Of a DNA stretch of 64,000 nt, positions 43,391-53,187 are shown in pieces. Under the pieces are notes generated by a model that saw nothing but the letters and a program-made list of their open reading frames with translations, was not told the DNA's origin and did not search any database. Origin of the DNA: Pigmentiphaga sp. NML080357 (lineage in GTDB: Bacteria; Pseudomonadota; Gammaproteobacteria; Burkholderiales; Burkholderiaceae_B); contig NZ_NINW01000049.1 in the NCBI RefSeq assembly GCF_002188465.1, positions 186,001 to 250,000 on the forward strand, given 5' to 3'. The position numbers were made by a program, and so were the translations under genes. The stretch's first letter is position 1; each line of letters opens with the position of its first letter.

Positions 43391-46300
43391 TCGCGTTCCG
43401 CGCTTGGATCGCCTTGCGCCGGCTCGCTCTGTTGCCGCGTGTCCTTGGGCCGTCACGAATCCGGCGAGGGTTGATCGCCATCATGTGCGCCATGTTGGCC
43501 GGGACCGCCGGGGCGGCTATCGGCGCGGCGCCTTCGCTGCCCAGGATCGCCGTGATCTCCATCGAACTGGCGCAGCAGCCGGCGGCCATGCGCGAAGCCG
43601 TGGCTCGCCAGCGCGACCGGCTCCGCATCGACCTCTTCGGCCTGGGCGGCGGCTACCTGCCCGGACTGGACGGCGTGGACCTGGACGGCTACGACCTCGT
43701 CCTGGTCGAGGGAGTCGGGCCGCGGCTGGCGCAATACCGGCGGCGCCTGGCGCAAGCCGCGCGGCATACGCGGGTGCTGGTGCTCAACGGCACCGAGTGG
43801 GTGGACGGCAACGTGCCCATCGCCGCCGTGCCCGACGCCCCCCGCTACTGGGCCAACGCCACGGCGGAAAACTACGCGCGCCTGTTCGACTATCTGGCCG
43901 CCCGGCTGCTGGGCCGGTCCGTGACGCCGCAACCGCCGGTCATCTATCCGGACCAGGCGTTCTACCATCCCCGGCACGCCGGCGTCTTCGACACCCTCGA
44001 CGGCTATCTTGCCTGGGCGGCGCAGCGCCACCGCGACGCGCCCTCGCGGCCCCGGGTCGGGCTGGTGTTCTACCGCAGCCTCGCCTTGGGCGGCAACACG
44101 GCGGTCGTCGATGCGCTCATCGAAGAGGTGGAGCGGCAGGGAGGCCTGCCCGTGCCCATGTGGCGCAGCAACAGCCAGGTGTCGCTGCGGCATCTCGAGG
44201 ATGCCCGCGGCCGGCCCGCCATCGATGTCCTCGTCCTGTGCGCCAGCCAGATCGACTATGCCGATCATGCGGCGGGCGTGGCCCAGGCGCGCCGGCTGGG
44301 CGTGGCCGTGCTCAATTGCACGACGGACTACGCCCGCACACCCGGGCAGTGGCGCGCGGATCCGGGCGGGTTCGCGCCCGATCGCAGCGGGCAGCTGGCA
44401 ATGAGCGAGGCCAGCGGCATCGTCGAACCCATGATGGTCGGGGCGCGCGAACCCGACGCGCAAGGCATGCCGGCGCACGTGCCGCTGGCCGGACAAGTGG
44501 CGTGGCGGGTATCGCGCGCGCTCGCCTGGGCGCGCCTGCACCGGCTGCCGAACGCGGACAAGCGCCTCGTGATCGCCTACCACAGCGAAAGCGGCGATCC
44601 GGGCGACGTCGGCAGCGATCCGGACACCTACCTGGACGCCCAGGCCAGCCTGTCGGCCCTGCTGGCGCGGCTGCGCGCCGAGGGCTACGACCTCGGGCCG
44701 GGCGAGCTGCCCGGCGCGCACGAACTCGCGCGCCGCATGGCCGAGGACGCTTCCAACGCGAGCGGACCGGGCGCGGCCGCCGAACTGGCTCGGCGCGCGA
44801 GGCAGGGCGGACTCGTGCTGATTCCCGAATCGCGCTACCTGGCGTGGTACCGCACGCTGCCCGCGGATCTGCGGGCGCAGACCGAAGCCCGCTGGGGGCC
44901 GCCGCCCGGCCGCATCATGGTGCACACGGACGCCCAGGGCCGGCGCCAGCTCGCCATCCCGGTGCTGCGCTTCGGCAAGGTCGTCCTGGCGCCGCATCCG
45001 GTATGGGGCTATCTGCAGGACGACGGGGCCCTCGCCTCCAAGGAGGCGCTGCCGCCCCATCACCAGTACATCGCGTTCTACCTGTGGATGGCGCGCGATC
45101 TCCACGCGGATGCCTACCTGCCGTTCTTCACCCAGCTTTCGCTGATGCCGGGCAAGCAGCAGGGGCCGGCCCGCGACGACTGGGTCGGCACGCTGATCGG
45201 CGACCTTCCCCACATCCAGCCCACGCCGCTGCAGGCCAACGGCGGCGTGGGCAACAAGCGCCGGGCGATGGCGGTGACCACCGGCTTCATGCCGCCGCTG
45301 GTCCAGGGCGGCCTGCCGCCCGGCCTCCAAGCGCTGCGCGACGCGCTCGATGACGCGGCGGATGCGCAGGCCGGGCACGCGCAAGCCAGGCGGCTCGCGC
45401 AGCCGCTGGCCCGCGACCTCGGGCTGGACCCGGCGCGGGCGCAATGGCCCGAACTGGAGCGCGCGCTGCGCCGCTACCTGGACGAAGTGGCGCGCGCCGT
45501 GATGCCGGCCGGCGGCCACGTGCTGGGCCAGGTCCCGGATGCCGAGACCAAGGCGCGCATGGTCCATGCCATGATCGCCGGCGACACGGAACATCCGCCG
45601 GCGCTCGACGTGGTCCGCGCGGCGTTGGGCGGACAGCCGGCCGGCCCGGCGCTTGCCGACGGGATGCGGGCGCGCATCGATGACTATGCCCGGCGCATCG
45701 ACCAGGCGCCACGCGAGATGGATGCCGTCGTCGACGCCTTGCGGGGCCGGTACATCGAGCCGGGCCCGATGGCCGACGCTGTGCGCAATCCCGACGCGCT
45801 GCCACCGGGCCGCAATCCCTATACGCTGGCCACGCGCCGCCTCCCTACGCGGGATGCATGGGAGACGGGCGTTCGCCTGGCCGACGATCTCGTGGCCACG
45901 TATCGACGCGAGCATGGCCAGCCGCCGCGCAAGGTGGCGTTCGTGCTGTGGTCCGGCGAGTCGGCGCAGAACCAGGGCGCGATCGAGGCGCAGATCCTGC
46001 GGCTGCTGGGGGTGCGCCCGGTCTGGAATCCGCGTGGCGAGGTGGTGGACGTGGAGCTGGAGAGCCGCGCTGCGCTGGGCCGGCCGCGCGTGGACGTGCT
46101 GGTGACGACCTCGGGAACCTACCGCGACCATTTCCGCGACAAGATCGAGCTGATCGCCAAGGCGGTCGCGCTGGCGGCGCGGGCGGACGAACCGGACAAC
46201 GCCGTGCGGGCCGCGAGCACCGGCACGATCGCGCTGCTCAGGAGCCAGGGCCTGCCTGAAGAAGAGGCACGCCGCCGGGCGCTGCGCCGGGTCTATTCGA

Positions 46301-47274
46301 CCGCGCCCGGCGCGTATTCCCCATCGACCCAGTTCGCCATCAAGGCGGGCGCCGAATGGACCGACGCTCGCCTTGCCGGGCTCTACGCCGACCGGATGTC
46401 GCACGCCTACGGCGGCGGCGCCGAGGGCGAGGCCGACGGCGCGGGCTTCGGCGCGCAGCTCGATGGCGTCGATGCCGCGGTGTTCAGCCGCAGTTCCAAC
46501 GTCTATGGCCTGCTCGACACGCCCATGGCCGCCGCCTACCTGGGCGGCATCGGCATGGCCGTGCGGGAACGCACCGGGCGCGCCGTCGCCAACTATGTCG
46601 CGGACCTGAAAGATCCGCGTCCCGGGCAGGCACGCATCGATGACCTGGCCCGCAGCTATGGCGCGGAACTGCAAAGCCGCTACTTCAACCCCGCGTGGAT
46701 TCGCGCCATGCAGGCCAGCGGCTACAACGGCGCCCGCTACATGGCGCAGCTCCCCGAGCACCTGCTGCTGTGGGACGTGACCACGCCGGAACTGGTGGCC
46801 GACGCCGACTGGCAGGCGGTCAAGGAAATCTATGTGGACGACAAGTACCGGCTGGGCCTGCAGGACTACTTCGCGCAGCACAACCCGTATGCCCGCCAGC
46901 AACTGATCGGCGCGCTGCTTGACGCCATCGAGCGCGGCAAGTGGGAGGCCGGCGATCAGGTTCGCGCGCAACTGGAACAACTGCTGGCGCAGGAGACCGC
47001 GGCGCACGGCGCCCACTGCGCGCAGGCGGCCTGCCATGCGCGCCAGGAGCGGCTCGCGCTCGGCGCCGCGCCTTCGCTGGCAGGAGCCGCGGCTCCCCCG
47101 CCCATGGACGGGACGCATGCGACCGGCCGGCAGCCGGTACGCGGCTTCGCGCTGGAGGAAAAGCGCCCCGCGCCAGCTTCGCCGGATGCGCCGCGTCCGC
47201 TGACCGCCTGGCTGGCCGCCGGGTTTGCCCTGCTGCTCGTGGCGGCCGGCGCCGCGCGCAGGCCGCGCTGGTAG
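43387..47274 (+). CDS. CobN-like chelatase, predicted periplasmic and membrane-anchored (HmuS-like)
   Basis: This protein of 1295 residues is of the cobaltochelatase CobN / magnesium chelatase H family (KRLVIAYHSESGDPGD, GKVVLAPHPVWGYLQDD, HHQYIAFYLWM, QPTPLQANGG, KVAFVLWSGESAQNQG, FGAQLDGVDAAVFSRSSNVY). CobN proper is cytosolic. This one has an N-terminal hydrophobic export-type segment (GLIAIMCAMLAGTAGAAIGAA) and a C-terminal proline/alanine linker, a membrane helix (AWLAAGFALLLVAAGA) and a short basic tail. Most of it therefore lies in the periplasm. No CobS/CobT ATPase is encoded nearby. It fits HmuS-type dechelatases, which remove metal from haem. The GTG at 43387 is chosen; an ATG at 43483 would shorten the signal. 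Confidence 0.9.
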   Translation: MIAFRAWIALRRLALLPRVLGPSRIRRGLIAIMCAMLAGTAGAAIGAAPSLPRIAVISIELAQQPAAMREAVARQRDRLRIDLFGLGGGYLPGLDGVDLDGYDLVLVEGVGPRLAQYRRRLAQAARHTRVLVLNGTEWVDGNVPIAAVPDAPRYWANATAENYARLFDYLAARLLGRSVTPQPPVIYPDQAFYHPRHAGVFDTLDGYLAWAAQRHRDAPSRPRVGLVFYRSLALGGNTAVVDALIEEVERQGGLPVPMWRSNSQVSLRHLEDARGRPAIDVLVLCASQIDYADHAAGVAQARRLGVAVLNCTTDYARTPGQWRADPGGFAPDRSGQLAMSEASGIVEPMMVGAREPDAQGMPAHVPLAGQVAWRVSRALAWARLHRLPNADKRLVIAYHSESGDPGDVGSDPDTYLDAQASLSALLARLRAEGYDLGPGELPGAHELARRMAEDASNASGPGAAAELARRARQGGLVLIPESRYLAWYRTLPADLRAQTEARWGPPPGRIMVHTDAQGRRQLAIPVLRFGKVVLAPHPVWGYLQDDGALASKEALPPHHQYIAFYLWMARDLHADAYLPFFTQLSLMPGKQQGPARDDWVGTLIGDLPHIQPTPLQANGGVGNKRRAMAVTTGFMPPLVQGGLPPGLQALRDALDDAADAQAGHAQARRLAQPLARDLGLDPARAQWPELERALRRYLDEVARAVMPAGGHVLGQVPDAETKARMVHAMIAGDTEHPPALDVVRAALGGQPAGPALADGMRARIDDYARRIDQAPREMDAVVDALRGRYIEPGPMADAVRNPDALPPGRNPYTLATRRLPTRDAWETGVRLADDLVATYRREHGQPPRKVAFVLWSGESAQNQGAIEAQILRLLGVRPVWNPRGEVVDVELESRAALGRPRVDVLVTTSGTYRDHFRDKIELIAKAVALAARADEPDNAVRAASTGTIALLRSQGLPEEEARRRALRRVYSTAPGAYSPSTQFAIKAGAEWTDARLAGLYADRMSHAYGGGAEGEADGAGFGAQLDGVDAAVFSRSSNVYGLLDTPMAAAYLGGIGMAVRERTGRAVANYVADLKDPRPGQARIDDLARSYGAELQSRYFNPAWIRAMQASGYNGARYMAQLPEHLLLWDVTTPELVADADWQAVKEIYVDDKYRLGLQDYFAQHNPYARQQLIGALLDAIERGKWEAGDQVRAQLEQLLAQETAAHGAHCAQAACHARQERLALGAAPSLAGAAAPPPMDGTHATGRQPVRGFALEEKRPAPASPDAPRPLTAWLAAGFALLLVAAGAARRPRW

Positions 47275-47393
47275 GCGAGGATTCCGTTCCCCCGGTTCGC
47301 CGCGAGAGAGACATTCGGTTGCATCGCCGCCGCACCCGCCCCGGCGCCGCCATTTAGAATCGGACTACCAGCATAAACGGGAAGAGGCCGGCG

Positions 47394-48785
47394 ATGACCG
47401 AAAAGCAAGGCTCGGGCGATACCCCCCTGAAACGGGTGATGGGACCGAAGTTGTTGCTGCTATTCATAGTTGGAGACATCCTGGGCACCGGTGTCTATGC
47501 GTTGACCGGGCAGGTGGCGGGCGAGGTGGGCGGCGCCGCCTGGGCACCTTTCCTGGCCGCCTTCGTCATCGCATTGCTGACTGCCTTCTCCTATCTGGAA
47601 CTGGTCACGAAATACCCCCGCGCCGCGGGCGCCGCGCTCTACGTGCACAAGGCCTTCGGCCTGCATTTCCTCACCTTCATCGTCTGCTTCACGGTCATGT
47701 GCTCGGGCCTGACCTCGGCCTCCACCGCGTCGCAGGCCTTTGCCGCCAACCTGTTCGCGGCGCTGCGCATCGAGGCCAATCCCATGGTGGTCACGCTAGG
47801 CGCGGTGGGCTTCATGCTGCTGATCATGCTGATCAACCTGCGCGGCGTGTCCGAGAGCGTGAAAACCAACGTCGTGCTGACCCTGGTCGAGCTGAGCGGG
47901 CTGCTGCTGGTGATACTGCTGGGCTTCTATGCCATTGCCGGCGGCCAGGCCGACTTCTCGCGCGTGGTGGCCTTCGAAACGCCGGAGGACAAGAGCGTGT
48001 TCCTGGCCATTACCTCGGCCACCGCGCTGGCCTTCTATGCCATGGTGGGATTCGAGGACTCGGTCAACATGGCCGAGGAAACCCACGACCCGCACCGCAT
48101 CTTCCCCAAGGTGTTGCTGACCGGACTGGGACTCACCGCCACCATCTACGTGCTGGTGTCCATCTGCGCCGTGGCGCTGATACCCGTGGGCGAGCTGGCC
48201 GCCAGTTCCACGCCGCTGGTGCTGGTGGTCAAGCGCGCCGCGCCGGGGTTGCCCATGGAAGTCATCATGCCGGTCATCTCCATGTTCGCCGTGGCCAACT
48301 CGGCGCTGATCAACATGATGATGGCCAGCCGCCTGTTGTACGGCATGTCGCGCCAGGGCGTGCTGCCGGGCTTCCTGGCGCACGTGCACGCCCGCACCCA
48401 GACCCCCTGGTCGGCCATCGTCTTCACCACCGTACTGGCGATAGGGCTGATCGCGCTCGTGTCCGCCGCCAGCGACTCCCAGGCCATCCGCGCGCTGGGC
48501 GGCACTACCGCCTTGCTGCTCCTGGGCGTGTTCGCGTTCGTCAACGTCGCCGTGCTGGTACTGCGGCGCGATCACGTCGAACATGCGCACTTCCGCACCT
48601 GGGGGCCGCTTGCCGCCCTTGGCGCCATCGTCTGCCTGTTCATGGTCACGCCGTTCACCGGCCGCGATCCCATCCAGTACGAAGTGGCCGGCTGGCTGCT
48701 GGCGCTGGGCGTCGTGATGTGGGGCGTGAACTTCCTGGTGCAACGCAAGGCGCCCGCGCACCTGGATCCGGAACGCCTCAGGTGA
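47394..48785 (+). CDS. APC superfamily amino acid permease
   Basis: This inner-membrane transporter of 463 residues has about twelve helices and the family signature in helix 1 (FIVGDILGTGVYALTG), helix 2-3 (LTAFSYLELVTKYPRAAGAALYV) and helix 6 (FYAMVGFEDSVNMAEETHDP). GAAGAGG precedes the ATG, and a TAGAAT box at 47355-47360 may be its -10. It ends 9 bases from the convergent kdgD gene. The substrate amino acid is not predictable. Confidence 0.93.
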   Translation: MTEKQGSGDTPLKRVMGPKLLLLFIVGDILGTGVYALTGQVAGEVGGAAWAPFLAAFVIALLTAFSYLELVTKYPRAAGAALYVHKAFGLHFLTFIVCFTVMCSGLTSASTASQAFAANLFAALRIEANPMVVTLGAVGFMLLIMLINLRGVSESVKTNVVLTLVELSGLLLVILLGFYAIAGGQADFSRVVAFETPEDKSVFLAITSATALAFYAMVGFEDSVNMAEETHDPHRIFPKVLLTGLGLTATIYVLVSICAVALIPVGELAASSTPLVLVVKRAAPGLPMEVIMPVISMFAVANSALINMMMASRLLYGMSRQGVLPGFLAHVHARTQTPWSAIVFTTVLAIGLIALVSAASDSQAIRALGGTTALLLLGVFAFVNVAVLVLRRDHVEHAHFRTWGPLAALGAIVCLFMVTPFTGRDPIQYEVAGWLLALGVVMWGVNFLVQRKAPAHLDPERLR

Positions 48786-48794
48786 GGAACGGCG

Positions 48795-49706
48795 CTACTC
48801 GCCGCCCACCTTCTTGATCAGCGCGTCGAGCTGCGCCGTCTCCGACTCGTCCAAGTCGGTCAGCGGCGCCCGCACGGGGCCCGCGTCGTGACCCACCAGG
48901 CGGGCGCCTGCCTTGACGATGCTCACCGCATAGCCGGCGCAGCGGTTGCGTATCTCCAGATAGGGCAGGAAGAAGGTATCCAGCAAATCACCCACGGTCT
49001 CGGCGTCATCGCTTGCCACGGCCTTGTAGAACTTCATGGCCGTCCTGGGAATGAAGTTGAAAACTGCCGAGGAGTACACCGGCACCCCCAGCGCCTTGTA
49101 GGCGGCGGCATAGACCTCGGCCGTGGGTAGCCCGCCCAGGTAAGCCAGGCGCGAGCCCAGCGCGCGGCGGATCTTCACCATCGCTTCTACGTCGCCCACG
49201 CCATCCTTGAAACCGACCAGGTTGGGGCAGCGCTCGGCCAGGCGGGCCAGCGCGGCGGGGCCGAGCCGTGAATTGGCGCGGTTGTAGAAGATCACGCCTA
49301 TGTCCAGCGCCTTGCAGACCTGTTCGACGTGGGCCTCGATGCCCGACTCGCCGGCTTCGGTCAGGTAGTGCGGCATCAGCAGTATGCCTTTGGCGCCCAG
49401 GCGCTGCGCCTCTTGCGCGAAGGCGATGGCGGTGCGCGTGGGGCCGCCGGCGCCGGCCAGGATGGGGACCCGCTTGTCACAGACATCGACCGCGGTCTTG
49501 ACCACCGCCGAGTAATCGGCCGGCGTCAGCGAAAAGAACTCGCCCGTGCCCCCAGCGGCGAACAGCGCGCTCGCGCCGAAGGGCGCGAGCCACTCCAGGC
49601 GGGCGGCATAGCCTTTGGCGTCGAAGTCGCCCTGGCGGTCGAAATCGGTGACGGGGAAGGACAGCAAACCTTGGGAGATCGTCGTTTTCAGCGCTTGGGG
49701 CGTCAT
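48795..49706 (-). CDS. kdgD: 5-dehydro-4-deoxyglucarate dehydratase
   Basis: This class I aldolase-fold enzyme of 303 residues converts 5-dehydro-4-deoxy-D-glucarate to alpha-ketoglutarate semialdehyde, with loss of water and CO2. Landmarks are [10 protein letters not shown] near residue 52, the tyrosine in [10 protein letters not shown] near 140 and the Schiff-base lysine in [11 protein letters not shown] near 167. Family members include related dihydrodipicolinate synthase-like lyases, but the FSLTPADY and NRAN segments favour KdgD. A palindrome and a divergently placed-in-series GntR regulator upstream suggest induction by a sugar diacid. Confidence 0.9.
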   Translation of the reverse strand: MTPQALKTTISQGLLSFPVTDFDRQGDFDAKGYAARLEWLAPFGASALFAAGGTGEFFSLTPADYSAVVKTAVDVCDKRVPILAGAGGPTRTAIAFAQEAQRLGAKGILLMPHYLTEAGESGIEAHVEQVCKALDIGVIFYNRANSRLGPAALARLAERCPNLVGFKDGVGDVEAMVKIRRALGSRLAYLGGLPTAEVYAAAYKALGVPVYSSAVFNFIPRTAMKFYKAVASDDAETVGDLLDTFFLPYLEIRNRCAGYAVSIVKAGARLVGHDAGPVRAPLTDLDESETAQLDALIKKVGGE

Positions 49707-49733
49707 GGCGGGTCCTGTCAGGGTGTGCAGATA

Positions 49734-49755
49734 AGTTGTACGTCATCATACAACT
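49734..49755. promoter_or_regulatory. Palindromic operator upstream of kdgD
   Basis: AGTTGTA (49734-49740) and TACAACT (49749-49755) are perfect complements around an 8-base spacer. It lies 28 bases upstream of the kdgD start, in the gap after the GntR gene, which is the likely binder. Confidence 0.55.
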
Positions 49756-49806
49756 CATTTCGTTGGATGCTGTTTCGGGGTAAACCCTGAAGGCGCGCGG
49801 TCGGCC

Positions 49807-50547
49807 TCAGGAAACAGGCGGGTCGCTCATATCCTTGCTGGCCAAGTAGGCCTGGCGCAGCCGTTCGCGGCTCTTGGTCAGGTGCCTGTGCATTGCCTCG
49901 TGGGCGCCATCCGCATCTCGTCGCGCGATTGCATCGCAGATTTCCTCGTGCTCCCGGTGGACGCGCGCCAGATAGGCTTTCTGGTCGCCGTGCGCCAGCT
50001 CGGCGGTGTTGACGCGGGTACGAGGAATAATGGTGGCGCCCATCTGGGCGAGGATGTCGTAGAAGTAGCGATTGCCGGCGGCGGCGGCGATCTGCTTGTG
50101 GAATTCGACGTCGGTGGCGACGGTGTCGCCGCCCAGCTTGACCTGCGTTTCGAAGGTCGCCAACGTGCGCCACAGGTCCGCCACGTTCTGCTCGGTGCGC
50201 CGCAGGGCGGCCAGGCGGGCTGCCTCGGCTTCGATGGTGATGCGCAGCTCGAGCACCGCCATCACGTCCAGCATGGTGACGGCGTCCTTGGCATCGACGT
50301 GCAGGGGCGAGAGCGGAGGCTGCTCCAGCAGGAACGTCCCGATGCCGTGGCGCGTCTCCACCATGCGCGCCGCCTGCAAGCGGGAAATCGCCTCGCGCAC
50401 GACGGTGCGGCTCACGCCGTAGGCCTGCATGATCTCGGCCTCGGTCGGCAGCTTGTCCCCGGGCTTCCACTCCTTGCGGCGGATTTTCTCGGACATGAGC
50501 TGCACGAGTTCTTCGGACAGGCTCCGTGCGCGGCCTATGGAACGCAT
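49807..50547 (-). CDS. GntR family regulator, FadR/FCD subfamily
   Basis: This regulator of 246 residues has a winged helix (KPGDKLPTEAEIMQAYGVSRTVVREAISRL near residues 25-55) and an FCD domain with metal-ligand-like residues (DVEFHKQIA, EHEEICDAI, HRHLTKSRERL). It is transcribed in the same direction as kdgD, 100 bases upstream, and probably represses it. The start at 50547 (MRSIGRARSL) is chosen; sequence further upstream in the frame is antisense shadow. The gap 50548-50755 holds no gene I can support. Confidence 0.9.
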   Translation of the reverse strand: MRSIGRARSLSEELVQLMSEKIRRKEWKPGDKLPTEAEIMQAYGVSRTVVREAISRLQAARMVETRHGIGTFLLEQPPLSPLHVDAKDAVTMLDVMAVLELRITIEAEAARLAALRRTEQNVADLWRTLATFETQVKLGGDTVATDVEFHKQIAAAAGNRYFYDILAQMGATIIPRTRVNTAELAHGDQKAYLARVHREHEEICDAIARRDADGAHEAMHRHLTKSRERLRQAYLASKDMSDPPVS

Positions 50548-50755
50548 ACGCTGAGGATTTTCCCTTGCACGATTCGCCGCCCCGGCGGGCGGCTGACACG
50601 CGTGCATGGTACTACGTCCCCGCGCGTTGTCCCGCATCGTCACGCAGCGGAGCCGGTATCGCGAGGGAGACGGCGCCATGGACTGGCTGCGCGAATGCGT
50701 GGCGGATGTGCGGCGCGCCATGTCGGCCGCCGCGTGGGCGGCGCCAAGGGCAAAG

Positions 50756-51541
50756 TCAGGATCGACAGTCCGCCGATCCGGATCGAGCGACGGGTTGTCG
50801 GACGGGGGTGACGAGCCGTCCCGGCTCATACAACATCCACCGGTAGGCCGCCGCGCAGATCGTCCAGTCGAGCAGCAGCGTCCAGACGTTGTGCGAAAGG
50901 AAGTGGGCGCCCTGCGCCATGCGCACTGCCGATAGCACCGTGCCGAGCAGCAGGGCTCCCCCCAGCATCCATCTCGCGCGGTGGGGATGGCCATCCCGCA
51001 GGGCGAAGTACAGAGCCAAGAGCGAGAAACCTGTCGAGGCATGGCCGCCTGGCCAGCACCGTCCCGGATTATTGGTTGCCGGGCGATGCCCCACGAGCGG
51101 CGAATAGGATTCCTGCCCGCCGAAGTCCGCGAGGCTCCATGGACACTGGACCGCCGTTGCCGCCTTCAAGGGGGCGACAATGCCGGTCGACAGCCCGACC
51201 GCGACCAGCACATAGGCCAGGCGCCGGCGCCAGGCCGCCAGGTCGCGCCGCACCAGGCTCGCGATGAATCCTGCGAGGACCGCGAGCATGAATGCGGTCA
51301 TGGCATCGCGAACACCCCGATGAAGGACCGCTTCCAGGAATACGCTCTGCCTGCCCACGAAACCCTGTCCAGGCAGGTACAGGGCGCGCGCGAGCGCAAA
51401 GTCGGCGCTTGTAGGGTCAATGAACAGCAGGGCGGTCATCGCGCCCGCCGGGAGGCCCAGCCACAGCGCGAAGTTGAAGGGACGCGATGCCGGCGGACTG
51501 TCGCCGCGCCGGGCCATGCGCGTGAAGCGGTCTTCAATCAT
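50756..51541 (-). CDS. PAP2-family membrane phosphatase
   Basis: This protein of 261 residues has about six hydrophobic segments and PAP2 motifs: K-x6-CP (cysteine where arginine is usual), WPGGHASTG near residue 168 and the R-x5-H segment RMAQGAHFLSHN near residue 210. Relatives remove phosphate from lipid A or isoprenoid lipids. Its start overlaps the eptA stop by 4 bases, so it is co-translated with a lipid A phosphoethanolamine transferase, and a lipid A phosphatase role is a reasonable inference. Confidence 0.9.
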   Translation of the reverse strand: MIEDRFTRMARRGDSPPASRPFNFALWLGLPAGAMTALLFIDPTSADFALARALYLPGQGFVGRQSVFLEAVLHRGVRDAMTAFMLAVLAGFIASLVRRDLAAWRRRLAYVLVAVGLSTGIVAPLKAATAVQCPWSLADFGGQESYSPLVGHRPATNNPGRCWPGGHASTGFSLLALYFALRDGHPHRARWMLGGALLLGTVLSAVRMAQGAHFLSHNVWTLLLDWTICAAAYRWMLYEPGRLVTPVRQPVARSGSADCRS

Positions 51542-53187
51542 GCGTCGCCGGGGCCGATGCCGCCGCCGCGGCGACAGGCGGCGAACATGTCGAGCTTCGG
51601 ATCGCGCACCGCCGTCTCGATCTGCAGCAGGCCGAGTATGGAGTGGAAGTAGTTGTCGTGGCTATACGCCGCTTGCCGGGATCGTTTCAGGCATTGCAGG
51701 TCCAGGCCGAAGTCCTGCGCGTACGAAGGAGAGAACCACGCCAGCATCGCCACGTGCGTCTGCTGGGGCGGCGCCAGCATGTAGGGCGTTCCGTGCAGGT
51801 ACAGCCGGTATTCCCCCAGCGACTCGCCATGGTCCGAGACATACACCATGGCAACGTCGAGCTTGTCCTGGTTCGCGCGCAGCCGGTCGATCAGCGTGCC
51901 CAGCACGCGGTCGGTATAGGCGATGGTGTTGTCGTAGGCGTTGACGATGCTCTCCCGGCTGCAGGCGTTCAGGGCGTCGCTTGCGCAGACGGGGCCGAAG
52001 CGGGCAAGCGCCTTGGGATAGCGCTTGTAGTAGTCGGGCCCGTGGCTGCCCATCTGGTGCAGCACCAGCACGGCATCGTCTTGCAAATGGTCGATGTAGT
52101 CCTGCAGGCCGTCCAGCAGTATCTCGTCGTGGCACTCGCCTTCGCCGCAGTAGGCCGGCACGCGCGCATCGCGCACGCTCTCGAAGGCGACGCGATCGCA
52201 CGTGCCCTTGCAGCCGGATTGGTTGTCGCGCCAGGTCACGCGCAGGCCGGCGCGCTGGATCACGTCCAGCAGTCCTTCCTGCTGTCTGGCGCGATTGGCG
52301 TCGTAGCCGGCCCGGGTCATGTTCGAGAACATGCAGGGCAAGGACACGGCGGTCTCGGTCCCGCACGACGTCACGTTGCCATAGGCGATCAGGCCGTCCT
52401 CCGCGGCCAGCCGCGGTGTCGTATCGCGTCCGTAGCCCAGGACGCCGAAGTTCTCCGCCCGTGCGCTTTCGCCCACGACCAGCACGGTCAGGGACTTGCG
52501 CCGGTGGCCGGCCCACGCCGCGGCGCGCCGGGCGTCCGCGCCCAGTACGGCGATGGGCCGGGCTGGCGCGGCCAGGCGGTCCTTGGCGAAGCTCACCATG
52601 GCGGCCAGGTAGTTGCTGGGCACGACCATCATCCGCAATTCGTGGTGATTGCGCAGTAGCGAGGACAGTCCCTGGTAATCGCCCAGCGCGACCAGGACCA
52701 GCACGCCCAGCGACGCCAGGATGGCCGCAGCCTTGCCCAGCAGCTCGCGGCGCAGCGGCCGATGGGCCAGCGGCACTTTCAGGATCAGCCACGAGGGCAA
52801 TACCCCCAGCAGCAGCACCGTCAGGAACAGCTGCGGCGACAGCAGGTCGCGCACCTCCCGCACGTCGGTTTCGGCCACGTTGAGCAGCATGCCCTTGTCG
52901 ATCAGGACGCCATACTGGAGCATGAAATAGGCCACGACCGAACTGGCCATGCAGAGCACCACCAGGGTAGGCTTGAGCACCCATCGGAACGAGGCCAGCA
53001 CCAGGACCAGCGTGAAAATGGCCAGCACCATGACGGCGAACGCGGCCTGCGTGGCCAGGCCGCCGTGGCTGCCGGCGGTGGCGATCTCGCCCAGCCGGCG
53101 CCAGAGCGGAATGTTGTAGAAGGCAAGGAAATGGAGGCCGGCCAGGAAGGCGAGCGCTTCCGGCGCGAGACGGCGGGGTCGGATCAT
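51538..53187 (-). CDS. eptA: Lipid A phosphoethanolamine transferase EptA
   Basis: This inner-membrane enzyme of 549 residues has five N-terminal helices and a periplasmic sulfatase-fold domain. It adds phosphoethanolamine to lipid A and lowers binding of cationic peptides. Zinc and catalytic residues are visible: glutamate in VVGESARAENFG, the nucleophile threonine in SCGTETAVSLPCMFS, and VSDHGESLGE. The start at 53187 (MIRPRRLAPE) matches family length. A two-component system is divergent from it. Confidence 0.95.
   Translation of the reverse strand: MIRPRRLAPEALAFLAGLHFLAFYNIPLWRRLGEIATAGSHGGLATQAAFAVMVLAIFTLVLVLASFRWVLKPTLVVLCMASSVVAYFMLQYGVLIDKGMLLNVAETDVREVRDLLSPQLFLTVLLLGVLPSWLILKVPLAHRPLRRELLGKAAAILASLGVLVLVALGDYQGLSSLLRNHHELRMMVVPSNYLAAMVSFAKDRLAAPARPIAVLGADARRAAAWAGHRRKSLTVLVVGESARAENFGVLGYGRDTTPRLAAEDGLIAYGNVTSCGTETAVSLPCMFSNMTRAGYDANRARQQEGLLDVIQRAGLRVTWRDNQSGCKGTCDRVAFESVRDARVPAYCGEGECHDEILLDGLQDYIDHLQDDAVLVLHQMGSHGPDYYKRYPKALARFGPVCASDALNACSRESIVNAYDNTIAYTDRVLGTLIDRLRANQDKLDVAMVYVSDHGESLGEYRLYLHGTPYMLAPPQQTHVAMLAWFSPSYAQDFGLDLQCLKRSRQAAYSHDNYFHSILGLLQIETAVRDPKLDMFAACRRGGGIGPGDA

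Noticed and set aside
43453-47118. Minus-strand open frame of 1221 codons opposite the CobN-like gene
   Set aside because: Antisense shadow; the plus strand carries conserved CobN motifs throughout.
50663-50935. Small plus-strand frame from the ATG at 50678 with a GAGGGAG ribosome-like site
   Set aside because: It soon runs antisense into the PAP2 gene and its product shows no family or sensible composition.
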